Of a DNA stretch of 64,000 nt, positions 49,833 to 57,741 are shown in pieces. This DNA comes from JARLGU01 sp036504535. GTDB taxonomy: Bacteria; Armatimonadota; Armatimonadia; Armatimonadales; Capsulimonadaceae. Where the stretch lies: contig DASXUY010000042.1 in assembly GCA_036504535.1 (NCBI GenBank), forward strand, positions 62,001-126,000, in the 5' to 3' direction. A program made the translations under genes and the position numbers. The number at the start of each line of letters is the position of its first letter. Positions within the stretch are counted from its first letter, which is position 1. The notes beneath the pieces are model-generated. The model did not search any database, had not been told where the DNA came from, and saw only the letters and a list, made by a program, of their open reading frames with translations.

Positions 49833-50102
49833 ATGAGCCTAAGCCTGGATGGAAAAGTTATAAAGTGCGACGGAACTGATTGCGGCCGAACAACGGTCCC
49901 GCCAATCGGCTTGCGTTCGACCCTTGCTGCATCCCCGGCGGATAAACAAACAGCTGCAGGTTGGCTCTTTGTGAACGTCAACGGCGGAATCAGGCACTTC
50001 TGTCCGGCTTGCACGTCCGAGGTTATAAGCTCCGGTACCGATTTTAAGCCGGCGCAGAACAGCGCCCCAACGCAACCCTCTGCGCATATCACCGCGCACT
50101 AG
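49833..50102 (+). CDS. Small protein with two cysteine pairs (zinc-ribbon-like)
   Basis: 89 residues from the ATG at 49833 (MSLSLDGKVI). It has KCDGTDCG near the N-terminus and HFCPACTSEV near residue 60, four cysteines spaced as in a zinc ribbon; between them WLFVNVNGG gives a beta-strand. The translation is compositionally protein-like, a -10 box lies 33 bases upstream, and GAGCGGG precedes the ATG. Plain zinc ribbons of this size often bind nucleic acid or a protein partner, but I cannot name a family. A real gene is likely, not certain. Confidence 0.55.
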   Translation: MSLSLDGKVIKCDGTDCGRTTVPPIGLRSTLAASPADKQTAAGWLFVNVNGGIRHFCPACTSEVISSGTDFKPAQNSAPTQPSAHITAH

Positions 50103-50430
50103 CCAGGCTGAGCCTGGACCTTTTCCGCGCATCGTTCATAGCGGCGGTTAATATTCATTCGTCGACACGCGTACGGCCCCAGGCTATGCCTGAACCAAGT
50201 TCTGTACTGCCCGTATAGAACTTCACTGGTACGGTTCTAAGATTATTCTAGCGCGGTTTCCGTTCCACGCTCGCATTTCTGACGACCGCCTTGGGCTTGC
50301 ATCTGCGATAATGTCTGCGGAATCTGCACCCTTCCGTTGTTGTGAACGATAGGGCAGGAAGCTGTTCTGCGATAGTGCGGATTTAGTCTGCACAAGTTAC
50401 AAGTGACCAGGCACTGCCTGGGGAGTGATT
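50103..50430. repeat. Spacer with three CCAGGC hairpins
   Basis: CCAGGC-TGA-GCCTGG at 50103-50117, CCAGGC-TAT-GCCTGA at 50179-50193 and CCAGGC-ACT-GCCTGG at 50407-50421. The third directly abuts the Shine-Dalgarno GGAG (50422-50425) of the phosphofructokinase gene. No gene in the spacer. Confidence 0.65.
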
Positions 50431-51399
50431 ATGAAACGTATTGGAGTGTTGACAAGCGGGGGCGACGCCCCTGGAATGAACGCGGCTATTCGCGCCGTGA
50501 CCCGCACCGCCATCTCGCGCGGTGTCGATGTTGTTGGCGTCCGGCGAGGGTACGCGGGTCTGGTGGAGGAGGATTTCATTCCTCTTGGCGCTCGCGAAGT
50601 GGCCGGTAAGATCGAAATGGGCGGCACGTTCCTCGAAAGTGCCCGATGCCTGGCGTTCAAGACCGACGAGGGCAAATCTACCGCTATCGCCAACCTACAC
50701 AAGCACAATATCGATGGCCTCGTGGTTATCGGCGGCAACGGCTCGCAAACCGGTGCCCACGCCCTATTCAAGCTGGGCGTGCCCGTCAACGGTGTCGCGT
50801 CGACTATAGATAACGACTTGTTCGGCAGCGAGTTGACCATCGGTGTTGACACCGCGCTCAATACTGCTCTCGACTGTATCGACAAGCTGCGTACCACCGC
50901 GACCTCGCACCACAGGCTGTTTATCGTCGAAGTGATGGGCCGCGATTGTGGCTACCTCGCCCTCACCGTCGGTGTGGCTGGCGGAGCGGAGGTGATCGTC
51001 ACCCCCGAGTTCGACCTGAGCGCCGCGGAAGTGGTGAGCCGTGTCCACGAGGCGCGCGAACGACGCAAGATGCACGCCATCATTGTCGTCGCCGAAGGAT
51101 GCGTCAACCGGGCGAACGAGATCTTTGCCGCCCTTGAGGCGGATACCGAAGCTGGGTTCGACCCACGCCTGTCGATCATCGGACATATTCAGCGCGGCGG
51201 CAAGCCCAGCGCCTTTGACCGAATCCTCGCGACCCGTCTTGGAGCGCGCGCCGCCGATCTGCTAATCGAAGGCAATGCAGGCTCCCTTATCGGGTTGCAA
51301 AACGGTGTCGCCACTCCGGTTCCGTATTCCGACGTCACCGGCAAGAAAAAGCCGCTTCCGCCTGAGCTTCTTAAACTCGTGGAAACGATGAGCATTTAG
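50431..51399 (+). CDS. pfkA: 6-phosphofructokinase
   Basis: 322 residues from the ATG at 50431 (MKRIGVLTSGGDAPGMNAAI), with GGAG six bases upstream. Phosphorylates fructose 6-phosphate in glycolysis. The family signatures are present: TSGGDAPGMNA, TIDND with the catalytic aspartate, VEVMGRDCGYLAL and IGHIQRGGKPSAFDR. Two usual residues differ: the nucleotide-site motif GGDGS is GGNGSQTG, and the PGTIDND lead-in is AST. The first replaces the aspartate that holds magnesium-ATP in the E. coli enzyme, so the phosphoryl donor (ATP or pyrophosphate) should not be assumed. The hairpin touching the Shine-Dalgarno may tune translation. Confidence 0.92.
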   Translation: MKRIGVLTSGGDAPGMNAAIRAVTRTAISRGVDVVGVRRGYAGLVEEDFIPLGAREVAGKIEMGGTFLESARCLAFKTDEGKSTAIANLHKHNIDGLVVIGGNGSQTGAHALFKLGVPVNGVASTIDNDLFGSELTIGVDTALNTALDCIDKLRTTATSHHRLFIVEVMGRDCGYLALTVGVAGGAEVIVTPEFDLSAAEVVSRVHEARERRKMHAIIVVAEGCVNRANEIFAALEADTEAGFDPRLSIIGHIQRGGKPSAFDRILATRLGARAADLLIEGNAGSLIGLQNGVATPVPYSDVTGKKKPLPPELLKLVETMSI

Positions 51400-51423
51400 G
51401 CGTCCGGCGGCAACGGGAAGCCA

Positions 51424-51530
51424 CCCGGCACTGAAGTACCGGGCTACGTGAAGAATCCGCTTTGCGGATAAGTCCCTCCGGGACTCCTTGCATGTGTCGC
51501 TTTGCGACGGTCTGTTGCTCATTTGAGCAC
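51424..51530. repeat. Multi-hairpin repeat family 1, copy d (long form)
   Basis: CCCGG-CACTGAAGTA-CCGGG (51424-51443) then CTA; ATCCGC-TTT-GCGGAT (51455-51469); GTCCC-TCC-GGGAC (51472-51484); GTCGC-TTT-GCGAC (51496-51508); GCTC-ATTT-GAGC (51517-51528). The five hairpins are collinear with the copy at 34399. A reversed fragment of the CCTCA repeat seems to follow near 51557. Confidence 0.85.
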
Positions 51531-51643
51531 AACGCGAATTATCCGGGCTCGGACATGGGGAGGGGGTGAGGTCATTTCCGACCGTTTCCCACTCTGCCCA
51601 TCCGGCTTCGTGCTCCACTCACTGAAAGTTACGGTAGTAAATC

Positions 51644-52093
51644 GTGTTCAACAATATCTTGCTTCCAACCGACGGGTCCGGCGCGGCGCTTATCGCGTCT
51701 CAGGCAGTCGCCGTTATGGTGAAAGAGCGGCCAGCGACTAAGGTCACAATCGCAGTGGTGATCAATCCGCTTACTGCCGACGAGACCGGTATCGGGGAAG
51801 AGGCTCTGGCACGGCAGAACGCGTACATGCGCCAGCAGGCCGAAAAGGCGCTTGAACTCGCAGCAGCATCGTTCGCCGACCATCGCGACAACCTCATCAC
51901 CAAGATTTTGACTGGCGACCCGGTGTCGGGTGTGATTGCAAAGGAAGCGACCGAAGGCGGATACGATCTCATTGCCCTCGGCAGCCGCGGTATGGGCATG
52001 CTGCGAAGCGACCTGCACTACCTGGGTAGCGTCACGGAGCACGTCATCCGCCGAGTCGGCATCCCCGTACTCGTGATTCCTATCCAGAAGTAG
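51644..52093 (+). CDS. Universal stress protein (UspA family)
   Basis: 149 residues, GTG start at 51644. The family fold is clear: NILLPTDGSGAALIASQAVA at the N-terminus, a central ALARQNAYMRQQAEKALELA helix, and the ATP-binding C-terminal motif GSRGMGMLRSDLHYLGSVTEHV with G-x2-G-x9-GS(V/T), followed by PVLVIPIQK. That motif marks the ATP-binding subgroup. Small cytosolic stress-tolerance protein. Single gene; the Shine-Dalgarno is weak. Confidence 0.93.
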   Translation: MFNNILLPTDGSGAALIASQAVAVMVKERPATKVTIAVVINPLTADETGIGEEALARQNAYMRQQAEKALELAAASFADHRDNLITKILTGDPVSGVIAKEATEGGYDLIALGSRGMGMLRSDLHYLGSVTEHVIRRVGIPVLVIPIQK

Positions 52094-52477
52094 CTAACGT
52101 CTGTTTCCAGACTTTGCTTGGTAGGAACGGCCATACAGCCCCTGAATGAATTCAGGGGCTATTGAGTTGATGATTGTCCCTGCGGGACGCCGGATTGGGC
52201 TTCTGTCGCGCGCATGACTGCTATCCGACTTGTTGTGGTTCACTGCACGCTAGGGACTTAGCCTACTGCGCAGACCTCGAACATTTCGTTTTTGGTGCCG
52301 TGGCAGACGCCAGCTGTCATTGCATCCGCTGAAGCGGTGCCTGTGAAAAGCAGATCGCCCTCTGGGCTGGGAGCTGTCGGCACAACACTGGCGGGACGTT
52401 TCCGGCTGACGCTGCTGTACCGGTATCAGCAGAGCGGATTACTCTCTCAACCTTAGGTCACATCCGAGCCCCGTCCG
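52094..52477. repeat. Hairpin repeat family 2, copy b, and spacer
   Basis: CCCCTGAA-TGAA-TTCAGGGG (52139-52158) then CTA, GTCCC-TGC-GGGAC (52176-52188), and a right end (GGTTCAC...GCTA) up to about 52262, collinear with 2258-2403. I see no gene in the remaining part to 52477. Confidence 0.75.
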
Positions 52478-53269
52478 CTACCGCGTGCTGAACGTCAATA
52501 CCACACCGCTATCGAGCTTATCGGTGCTCGCAGCGAAATCGCCGCGCTGGGCACTGGATGCCGCCGGGGTTTGGCCCGTAGATACGGATTTCGGGCGGAG
52601 GATTTTGGTGTGCCCGTCGGCGGCCAGATAGATTGCCGACGGATCGTGCCGGAGTTGGCCGTATGCGGCTTTCGGCTGTCGCCCTCCAAAGACGCCACAC
52701 GAATACCGGATCTGTTTGCCGTTACTGCCGCCTGTGACAGGACCGATCCCGTTCCCGGTACCGCTGTGGTAACCCGTCGGCGATACGGTCCCACCTTCGT
52801 TCAACTGGCTCATGTCGACGGGAACGGCCTCTGTTTCGAACACTATCACTGTGGTTGCGGCGCTAGTGGTTTCGTCTAGGCGCAACGGTACTTCACGGGC
52901 ACCGTCGAGCTTGACGAAGTTCGAGTTCATTGCGTACGTCAACGGGTATTTGGGACCGTCTACCTTGAGCGCGCGAGCTTCAGGCGAATCGGGGCACGCA
53001 AAGGGAGACTGGCTCTTCTCGTATGGGTACAGCGCTCCGGCCCAGCCGGTGCCGTGCGGCCCTGCTAGCGGATACTGCTGATCGTAGTCCTGAATATACT
53101 GCACGAGCCCGATCCCGAGCTGCTTAAGATTTGTTTGGCACGTCAGAGGCCCTCGCCGTCGTCCTGGGTTTGGGTTGATAAAGAAGACGGCAACGAACAC
53201 CGCAATCACCAGCAATATGCACCAGAATGCGGTGCTTGCTCCGCGTTGTTTAACCATAGTCGGTTCCAT
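52478..53269 (-). CDS. H-X9-DG array protein 1 (no prepilin motif)
   Basis: 263 residues, last gene of the six-gene array. An N-terminal hydrophobic segment (about 13-32, FWCILLVIAVFVAVFF) replaces the prepilin helix; no FTLIE motif remains. Then CQTNLKQLGIGLVQYIQDYD, GPHGTGWAGALYPYEKS, an EGG-VSPTG-HSG block, and RHDPSAIYLAADGHTKIL, which keeps the His-X9-Asp-Gly spacing. It ends LTFSTR. This copy is the most divergent (FGGRQPK where the others have FPGRG). AGGA lies eight bases before the ATG. Confidence 0.85.
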   Translation of the reverse strand: MEPTMVKQRGASTAFWCILLVIAVFVAVFFINPNPGRRRGPLTCQTNLKQLGIGLVQYIQDYDQQYPLAGPHGTGWAGALYPYEKSQSPFACPDSPEARALKVDGPKYPLTYAMNSNFVKLDGAREVPLRLDETTSAATTVIVFETEAVPVDMSQLNEGGTVSPTGYHSGTGNGIGPVTGGSNGKQIRYSCGVFGGRQPKAAYGQLRHDPSAIYLAADGHTKILRPKSVSTGQTPAASSAQRGDFAASTDKLDSGVVLTFSTR

Positions 53270-53289
53270 CGTTTTATCCTGTCTCGCGC

Positions 53290-54117
53290 TTACCGCGTGC
53301 TGAAGGTCAGCGTGAACCCGCCATCGTCAAGCGTGTCCGAGCTCGCCGCCGTGCCGCTTACCGCATTGCCGGGCTGTGCCCCCGACCTCACTGGGGTGCG
53401 TCCCGTGGATACCTTTGCTGCTCGAAGCAGCTTGACGTGCCCGTCCGCGCATAGGAAGCTAGATGCGTCATCGTGGCGTGGAGAGCCGTAAACACTCCCC
53501 TCGCCCCGTCCTGCAAACTCGCCGCACGCATATTGGATTTGCTTGCCGTCTGCGGTGAGGTTGCTGGTGCGCGGCCAGGGCGGGAGTCCGTTACCGATGC
53601 CGCTATGAAAGCCGGAGGGCGAGACAATGCCGCCTTCGTCTGACTTGGTCATGTCCACCAACGTGCCGTCGGTTTCGAATGCTAGAACCATCGTTGTGAC
53701 ATGGTTTAGTTCTTGCAGCTTCGAGGAAACTGCGCGATTCCCTTGCCTGTGGAAAATATTGGAATTCAGCGAATAGGAAAGGGGATAGCTGTGTGATGCC
53801 TCAGTAACCACGTCCTTGTTCTCATCGTCTGGACACTTAAACATACCTGTGGATTTCTCGTACGGATACAAAGCGCCCGCCCAACCCGTGCCATCTTGCC
53901 CGCGAACGGGGTACTGCTCATCGTAATCATTAGCATATTGCGCGAAGCCCATTCCAAGCTGCTTGAGATGCGACTGGCAGTTGGCGATGCGGTAATAATG
54001 ATTGTGTTTGTTACTGATAACCGAAAAAAGCACGTTCGCAAGAACGAACGCCACCACGTCAAAACAGCCGATGCTCGCAAGGCAAGACTTCAATGTTGCC
54101 GCCCGTTGACTTCTCAT
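53290..54117 (-). CDS. H-X9-DG array protein 2 (no prepilin motif)
   Basis: 275 residues from the ATG at 54117 (MRSQRAATLKSCLAS); a TTG 12 bases upstream is less likely by spacing. The N-terminus matches array protein 6 (QRAATLKSCLA), with a hydrophobic helix (about 15-35) but no FTLIE. Then CQSHLKQLGMGFAQYANDYD, GTGWAGALYPYEKSTGMFKC, SPSGFHSGIGNG and RHDDASSFLCADGHVKLL (His-X9-Asp-Gly). Ends GGFTLTFSTR. It should be anchored by the uncleaved N-terminal helix with the body outside the membrane. Confidence 0.85.
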   Translation of the reverse strand: MRSQRAATLKSCLASIGCFDVVAFVLANVLFSVISNKHNHYYRIANCQSHLKQLGMGFAQYANDYDEQYPVRGQDGTGWAGALYPYEKSTGMFKCPDDENKDVVTEASHSYPLSYSLNSNIFHRQGNRAVSSKLQELNHVTTMVLAFETDGTLVDMTKSDEGGIVSPSGFHSGIGNGLPPWPRTSNLTADGKQIQYACGEFAGRGEGSVYGSPRHDDASSFLCADGHVKLLRAAKVSTGRTPVRSGAQPGNAVSGTAASSDTLDDGGFTLTFSTR

Positions 54118-54137
54118 GCTCTGCCCCAATCTTTCCG

Positions 54138-54977
54138 TTACCGCGTGCTGAACGTTAGCGTAAACCCGCCATCGTCAAGCCGGTCCGAGGTCGCAGCCGT
54201 GCCGCTTACCGCATTGCCGGTCTGTGAGCCCGACCTCACTGGGGTGCGTCCGGTGGATACCTTTGCTGCTCGAAGCAGCTTGATGTGGCCATCTGCGCAT
54301 AGGAAGACTGATGCGGGATCATGGCGCGCTGGGCCGTACACGGTGCCCGTGCCGCGCCCCGGAAACTCGCCGCACACGTAGCGGATAGCCTCGCCGTTGG
54401 CGGTGAGGTTGCCAGTGCCTGGTGCCGGGGCCAGACCATTACCGACGCCGCTGTGGAAGCCGGTGGGCGAAACTGGGCCGCCTTCGTCCGCCTTGGTCAT
54501 GTCCACTGCCGCGCCGCTCGTCTCGAACGCGAGCACCAGGGTTGCGAGATTACCAATATCATCACGTTTGAGTGCAACCTCGCGTTTGTCGTTCGCCTGG
54601 AAAATATTGGAGTTCATCGAATAGGAGACGGGATAGCTAGCACTGGCATCCGTTGTAACGGCCATGCCTTTGTCGTTCGGACACTTATACTCAGCGTAGG
54701 TTTTTGTATACGGATACAACGCGCCCGCCCAACCTGTACCGTGCGGTCCCGCGAGCGGGAACTGCTCATCATAGTCTTGAGCGTATTGAAGAAACCCTCT
54801 CCCCAACTGCTTGAGATTAGGGGGACATATATTCGAATAGCACCCCCCTCTAGGTCTGGCAAGAATTGGAAGCAGCATGTACGCTGTAATGGCAATAATG
54901 GCACAAACGGTAAGTAGTTCAGTAGGCGTAATTTTCTGCGTTAGCCTGTCAATATCTGCGGCTTTGATCATTGCCAT
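54138..54977 (-). CDS. H-X9-DG array protein 3 (partly decayed prepilin motif)
   Basis: 279 residues from the ATG at 54977; the ATG at 54971 is possible and better spaced from GGAA. The frame upstream is the end of the next array gene and not coding here. The N-terminus reads ITPTELLTVCAIIAITAYML: the Glu and helix of a prepilin remain, but the F/G cleavage pair does not. Then NLKQLGRGFLQYAQDYD, GPHGTGWAGALYPYTK, SPTGFHSGVGNGLAPAPG and RHDPASVFLCADGHIKLL. Ends GGFTLTFSTR. It shares long identical DNA stretches in its 3' half with neighbours. Confidence 0.85.
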   Translation of the reverse strand: MAMIKAADIDRLTQKITPTELLTVCAIIAITAYMLLPILARPRGGCYSNICPPNLKQLGRGFLQYAQDYDEQFPLAGPHGTGWAGALYPYTKTYAEYKCPNDKGMAVTTDASASYPVSYSMNSNIFQANDKREVALKRDDIGNLATLVLAFETSGAAVDMTKADEGGPVSPTGFHSGVGNGLAPAPGTGNLTANGEAIRYVCGEFPGRGTGTVYGPARHDPASVFLCADGHIKLLRAAKVSTGRTPVRSGSQTGNAVSGTAATSDRLDDGGFTLTFSTR

Positions 54978-55000
54978 GATTCCGTGTAATTGTTTAGCCG

Positions 55001-55834
55001 CTACCGCGTGCTGAACGTCAGCGTGAACCCGCCATCGGTCAGCCGGTCCGAGGTCGCAGCCGTGCCGCTTACCGCGTTGCCTGTCTGCGTCGCCGACTTC
55101 GCTGGGGTGCGCCCCGTCGAGATCTTTTCTGGTCGAAGCATCTTGACATGGCCGTCGGCGCATAGGAAGACCGATGACGGATCGTGACGCGGCGGGCCGT
55201 ACACGGTGCCTGGGCCGCGTCCCGGGAATTCGCCGCACGCGTAGCGGATCTGGTTTCCGTTTGCAGTAAGGTTACCGGTTCCGGGCATCGGGGAGAGACC
55301 GTTGCCGACTCCACTGTGGAACCCGGTCGGCGAAACTGCGCCGCCTTCGTCGGGTTTGGTCATGTCCACCATCGTACCGTCGGTTTCGAACAGGAGCACC
55401 GTTGCTTCGAGGCGGGCAAGTTCCCGTTGTCTGAATGCGACCTCATGCCTATCTTTGAAATAGACAAGATTAGCGTTCATCGAATACGAAAGTGGGTAGG
55501 AGGTCGATTCATTCGTCGTCACAGCAACAGCGGTATCGTTTGGGCACCTAAACACACCTGTCAGTTTCTCATACGGGTAAAGCGCTGCAGCCCATCCGGT
55601 CCCGTGACACCCATTAACCGGATACTGCTCATCATAGTCCGCCACATACTGGATGAGACCAATCCCAAGTTGCTTGATGTTTGAAGGACATGTTGATCGC
55701 GGATAGCGCTCTCTTGCCTTTGCGAACATCGGAAACAGGATGTAAGCCGTGAATGCAATAATGCCGCAAACGGTAAGCAATTCCATCGGCGTTACTTTGC
55801 GCGTTGATCGATTCATGTTTGCGTCGGTGGCCAT
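55001..55834 (-). CDS. H-X9-DG array protein 4 (partly decayed prepilin motif)
   Basis: 277 residues, GGGGA nine bases before the ATG. N-terminus VTPMELLTVCGIIAFTAYIL then FPMFAKARER, clearly derived from FTLIELL...LFPVFATAREK. CPSNIKQLGIGLIQYVADYD follows, then GTGWAAALYPYEKLTGVFRC, SPTGFHSGVGNGLSPMPG and RHDPSSVFLCADGHVKML. The 3' half is almost identical in DNA to array gene 5. Ends GGFTLTFSTR. Confidence 0.85.
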   Translation of the reverse strand: MATDANMNRSTRKVTPMELLTVCGIIAFTAYILFPMFAKARERYPRSTCPSNIKQLGIGLIQYVADYDEQYPVNGCHGTGWAAALYPYEKLTGVFRCPNDTAVAVTTNESTSYPLSYSMNANLVYFKDRHEVAFRQRELARLEATVLLFETDGTMVDMTKPDEGGAVSPTGFHSGVGNGLSPMPGTGNLTANGNQIRYACGEFPGRGPGTVYGPPRHDPSSVFLCADGHVKMLRPEKISTGRTPAKSATQTGNAVSGTAATSDRLTDGGFTLTFSTR

Positions 55835-55852
55835 TGTATTGTCCCCATCACG

Positions 55853-56677
55853 CTACCGCGTGCTGAACGTTAGCGTGAAGCCGCCATCGGCAAGCCCGTC
55901 CGAGCTCGCAGCCGTGCCGCTGATTGCATCGCCCGTCTGCGCCGCTGATTTTGCAGGAGTGCGTCCGGTGGATATCTTGTCTGCTCGAAGCATCTTGACA
56001 TGGCCGTCGGCGCATAGGAAGACCGATGACGGATCATGGCGCGGCGGGCCGTACACGGTGCCCGTGCCGCGTCCCGGGAATTCGCCGCATGCGTAGCGGA
56101 TCTGGTTTCCGTTTGCAATAAGGTTACCGGTTCCGGGCATCGGGGAGAGACCGTTGCCGACTCCACTGTGGAACCCGGTCGGCGAAACGAGGCCCCCTTC
56201 GTCGGGCTTGGTCACGTCCACCATCGTACCGTCGGTTTCGAATACCAGCACCGTCGTTTTGATCTGACTGATATCTGTTTGGAGCACTGAGACCTCACGT
56301 GTTCCCTTTATATGGATGAGATTGGCGTTCATCGAATACGAAATGGGATAGCTTGCTGATGCCCCAGAGAGATTAGCGACGTTGGTGTCGTCTGGGCACT
56401 TGAACACACCCGTAGACTTCTCGTACGGATATATTGCAGCGGCCCATCCAGTGCCGTGCGGCCCGTTGAGTGGGAACTGCTCGTCGTAATCCTGAACATA
56501 TGGGACGAACCCGATGCCCATTTGTTTGAGATTCGATGGGCACCTAGCTTGATGAACACGCTCTCTTGGCCCCGCGAAGATCGGGAACAGAATGTATGCA
56601 ACGAACGCGATGATTACGGTAGCGGCGAGCACGTCGAAGAGCGTTACACCGCGAGATGTACCATTTTCGTGTTCCAC
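55853..56677 (-). CDS. H-X9-DG array protein 5 (partly decayed prepilin motif)
   Basis: 274 residues from a GTG at 56677, nine bases after GGAG; a TTG at 56686 touches the Shine-Dalgarno and is unlikely. N-terminus GVTLFDVLAATVIIAFVAYI then FPIFAGPRERV: Gly before the hydrophobic helix remains, but F is V and the +5 Glu is Asp, so peptidase recognition is doubtful. The body is as in its neighbours, with CPSNLKQMGIGFVPYVQDYD and RHDPSSVFLCADGHVKML. Confidence 0.85.
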   Translation of the reverse strand: MEHENGTSRGVTLFDVLAATVIIAFVAYILFPIFAGPRERVHQARCPSNLKQMGIGFVPYVQDYDEQFPLNGPHGTGWAAAIYPYEKSTGVFKCPDDTNVANLSGASASYPISYSMNANLIHIKGTREVSVLQTDISQIKTTVLVFETDGTMVDVTKPDEGGLVSPTGFHSGVGNGLSPMPGTGNLIANGNQIRYACGEFPGRGTGTVYGPPRHDPSSVFLCADGHVKMLRADKISTGRTPAKSAAQTGDAISGTAASSDGLADGGFTLTFSTR

Positions 56678-56708
56678 GGCTGTCAACTCCTTCCCTAATC
56701 GGTATGGT

Positions 56709-57542
56709 TTAATGCGTACTGAACGTTAGCGTGAACCCGCCATCGGCAAGCCGGTCCGAGCTCGCCGCCGTGCCGGTTACCGCGTTGCCAGTCTGCGTCG
56801 CCGATTTCGCTGGGGTGCGCCCCGTGGAGACCTTTTCTGGTTGCAGCAGCTTGACGTGCCCGTCGGCGCTCAGGAACATCGAGGAAGGATCGTGCCGCGT
56901 GGGGCCGTAAACGCCGCCAGCGCTGCGCCCTGGGAAATCGCCGCACGCGTAGCGGATGGGGCGGCCGTTCGCGGTTAGGTTGCCGGTGCCCGGTGCGGGG
57001 GCAAGGCCGTTGCCGACGCCGCTGTGAAAGCCGGTAGGCGAAACGGCGCCTCCTTCGTCGGCTTTGGTCATGTCCACCAATGTGCCGCTGGTTTCGAATG
57101 CGAGTACCGTGGTTGCGACGGGCTCGATCTCCCCTTGGTTCAATGATACTTCCCGTTTATCCTTCAAATGGATAAAATTGGAGTTCATTGAATACGACAG
57201 TGGATAGCTGGCGAACTGAGGCGTCGTGGTGGCTACGTTTTCGTCATTGGAACACTTGAACACGCCCGTCGATTTCACGTATGGGTACAACGCGCCAGCC
57301 CAACCGGTTCCATGCGGACCATTGAGCGGGAACTGCTCGTCATAATCTTGAACGTATTGGACGAAGGCAATACCTATTTGCTTGAGATTTGACTGGCAGG
57401 TTGCTTGGCGGCTGTGATAACGGTCGTGCCAGGGAATAACTGGTAAAAAAACAACTGCCAGCAAGAACAAGACGACGGCCACGCAGCCTGTTGTCGCGAG
57501 GCAGGATTTCAGGGTAGCGGCTCGTTGGCGGAAGGTTTGCAT
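56709..57542 (-). CDS. H-X9-DG array protein 6 (no prepilin motif), first gene of the array
   Basis: 277 residues, GGAG ten bases before the ATG. The N-terminus MQTFRQRAATLKSCLATTGC is followed by a hydrophobic helix (VAVVLFLLAVVFLPVI); there is no FTLIE. Then CQSNLKQIGIAFVQYVQDYD, GPHGTGWAGALYPYVKSTG, SPTGFHSGVGNGLAPAPG and RHDPSSMFLSADGHVKLL. Ends LTFSTH. Spacers to the following genes are only 18-31 bases, so all six should be one transcript starting in 57543-57741. Confidence 0.85.
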   Translation of the reverse strand: MQTFRQRAATLKSCLATTGCVAVVLFLLAVVFLPVIPWHDRYHSRQATCQSNLKQIGIAFVQYVQDYDEQFPLNGPHGTGWAGALYPYVKSTGVFKCSNDENVATTTPQFASYPLSYSMNSNFIHLKDKREVSLNQGEIEPVATTVLAFETSGTLVDMTKADEGGAVSPTGFHSGVGNGLAPAPGTGNLTANGRPIRYACGDFPGRSAGGVYGPTRHDPSSMFLSADGHVKLLQPEKVSTGRTPAKSATQTGNAVTGTAASSDRLADGGFTLTFSTH

Positions 57543-57741
57543 AAGTGCGGCTCCTCGTAGCGTATCGATGAATGTACTACGCTTGAGGCCGCTGGTTTAC
57601 GCTTGTGAAATATTGTTGAAGAGTCGAAGGCTCACATTTTGGGACACACACCCGACGCGAAGTGTCGAAATGGGTCCAGGCTCAGTCTGGCGCTCCGCGA
57701 GCAGCGGTCCGAAACCGCCCGCACCCGCCCGCCCGCAACCG

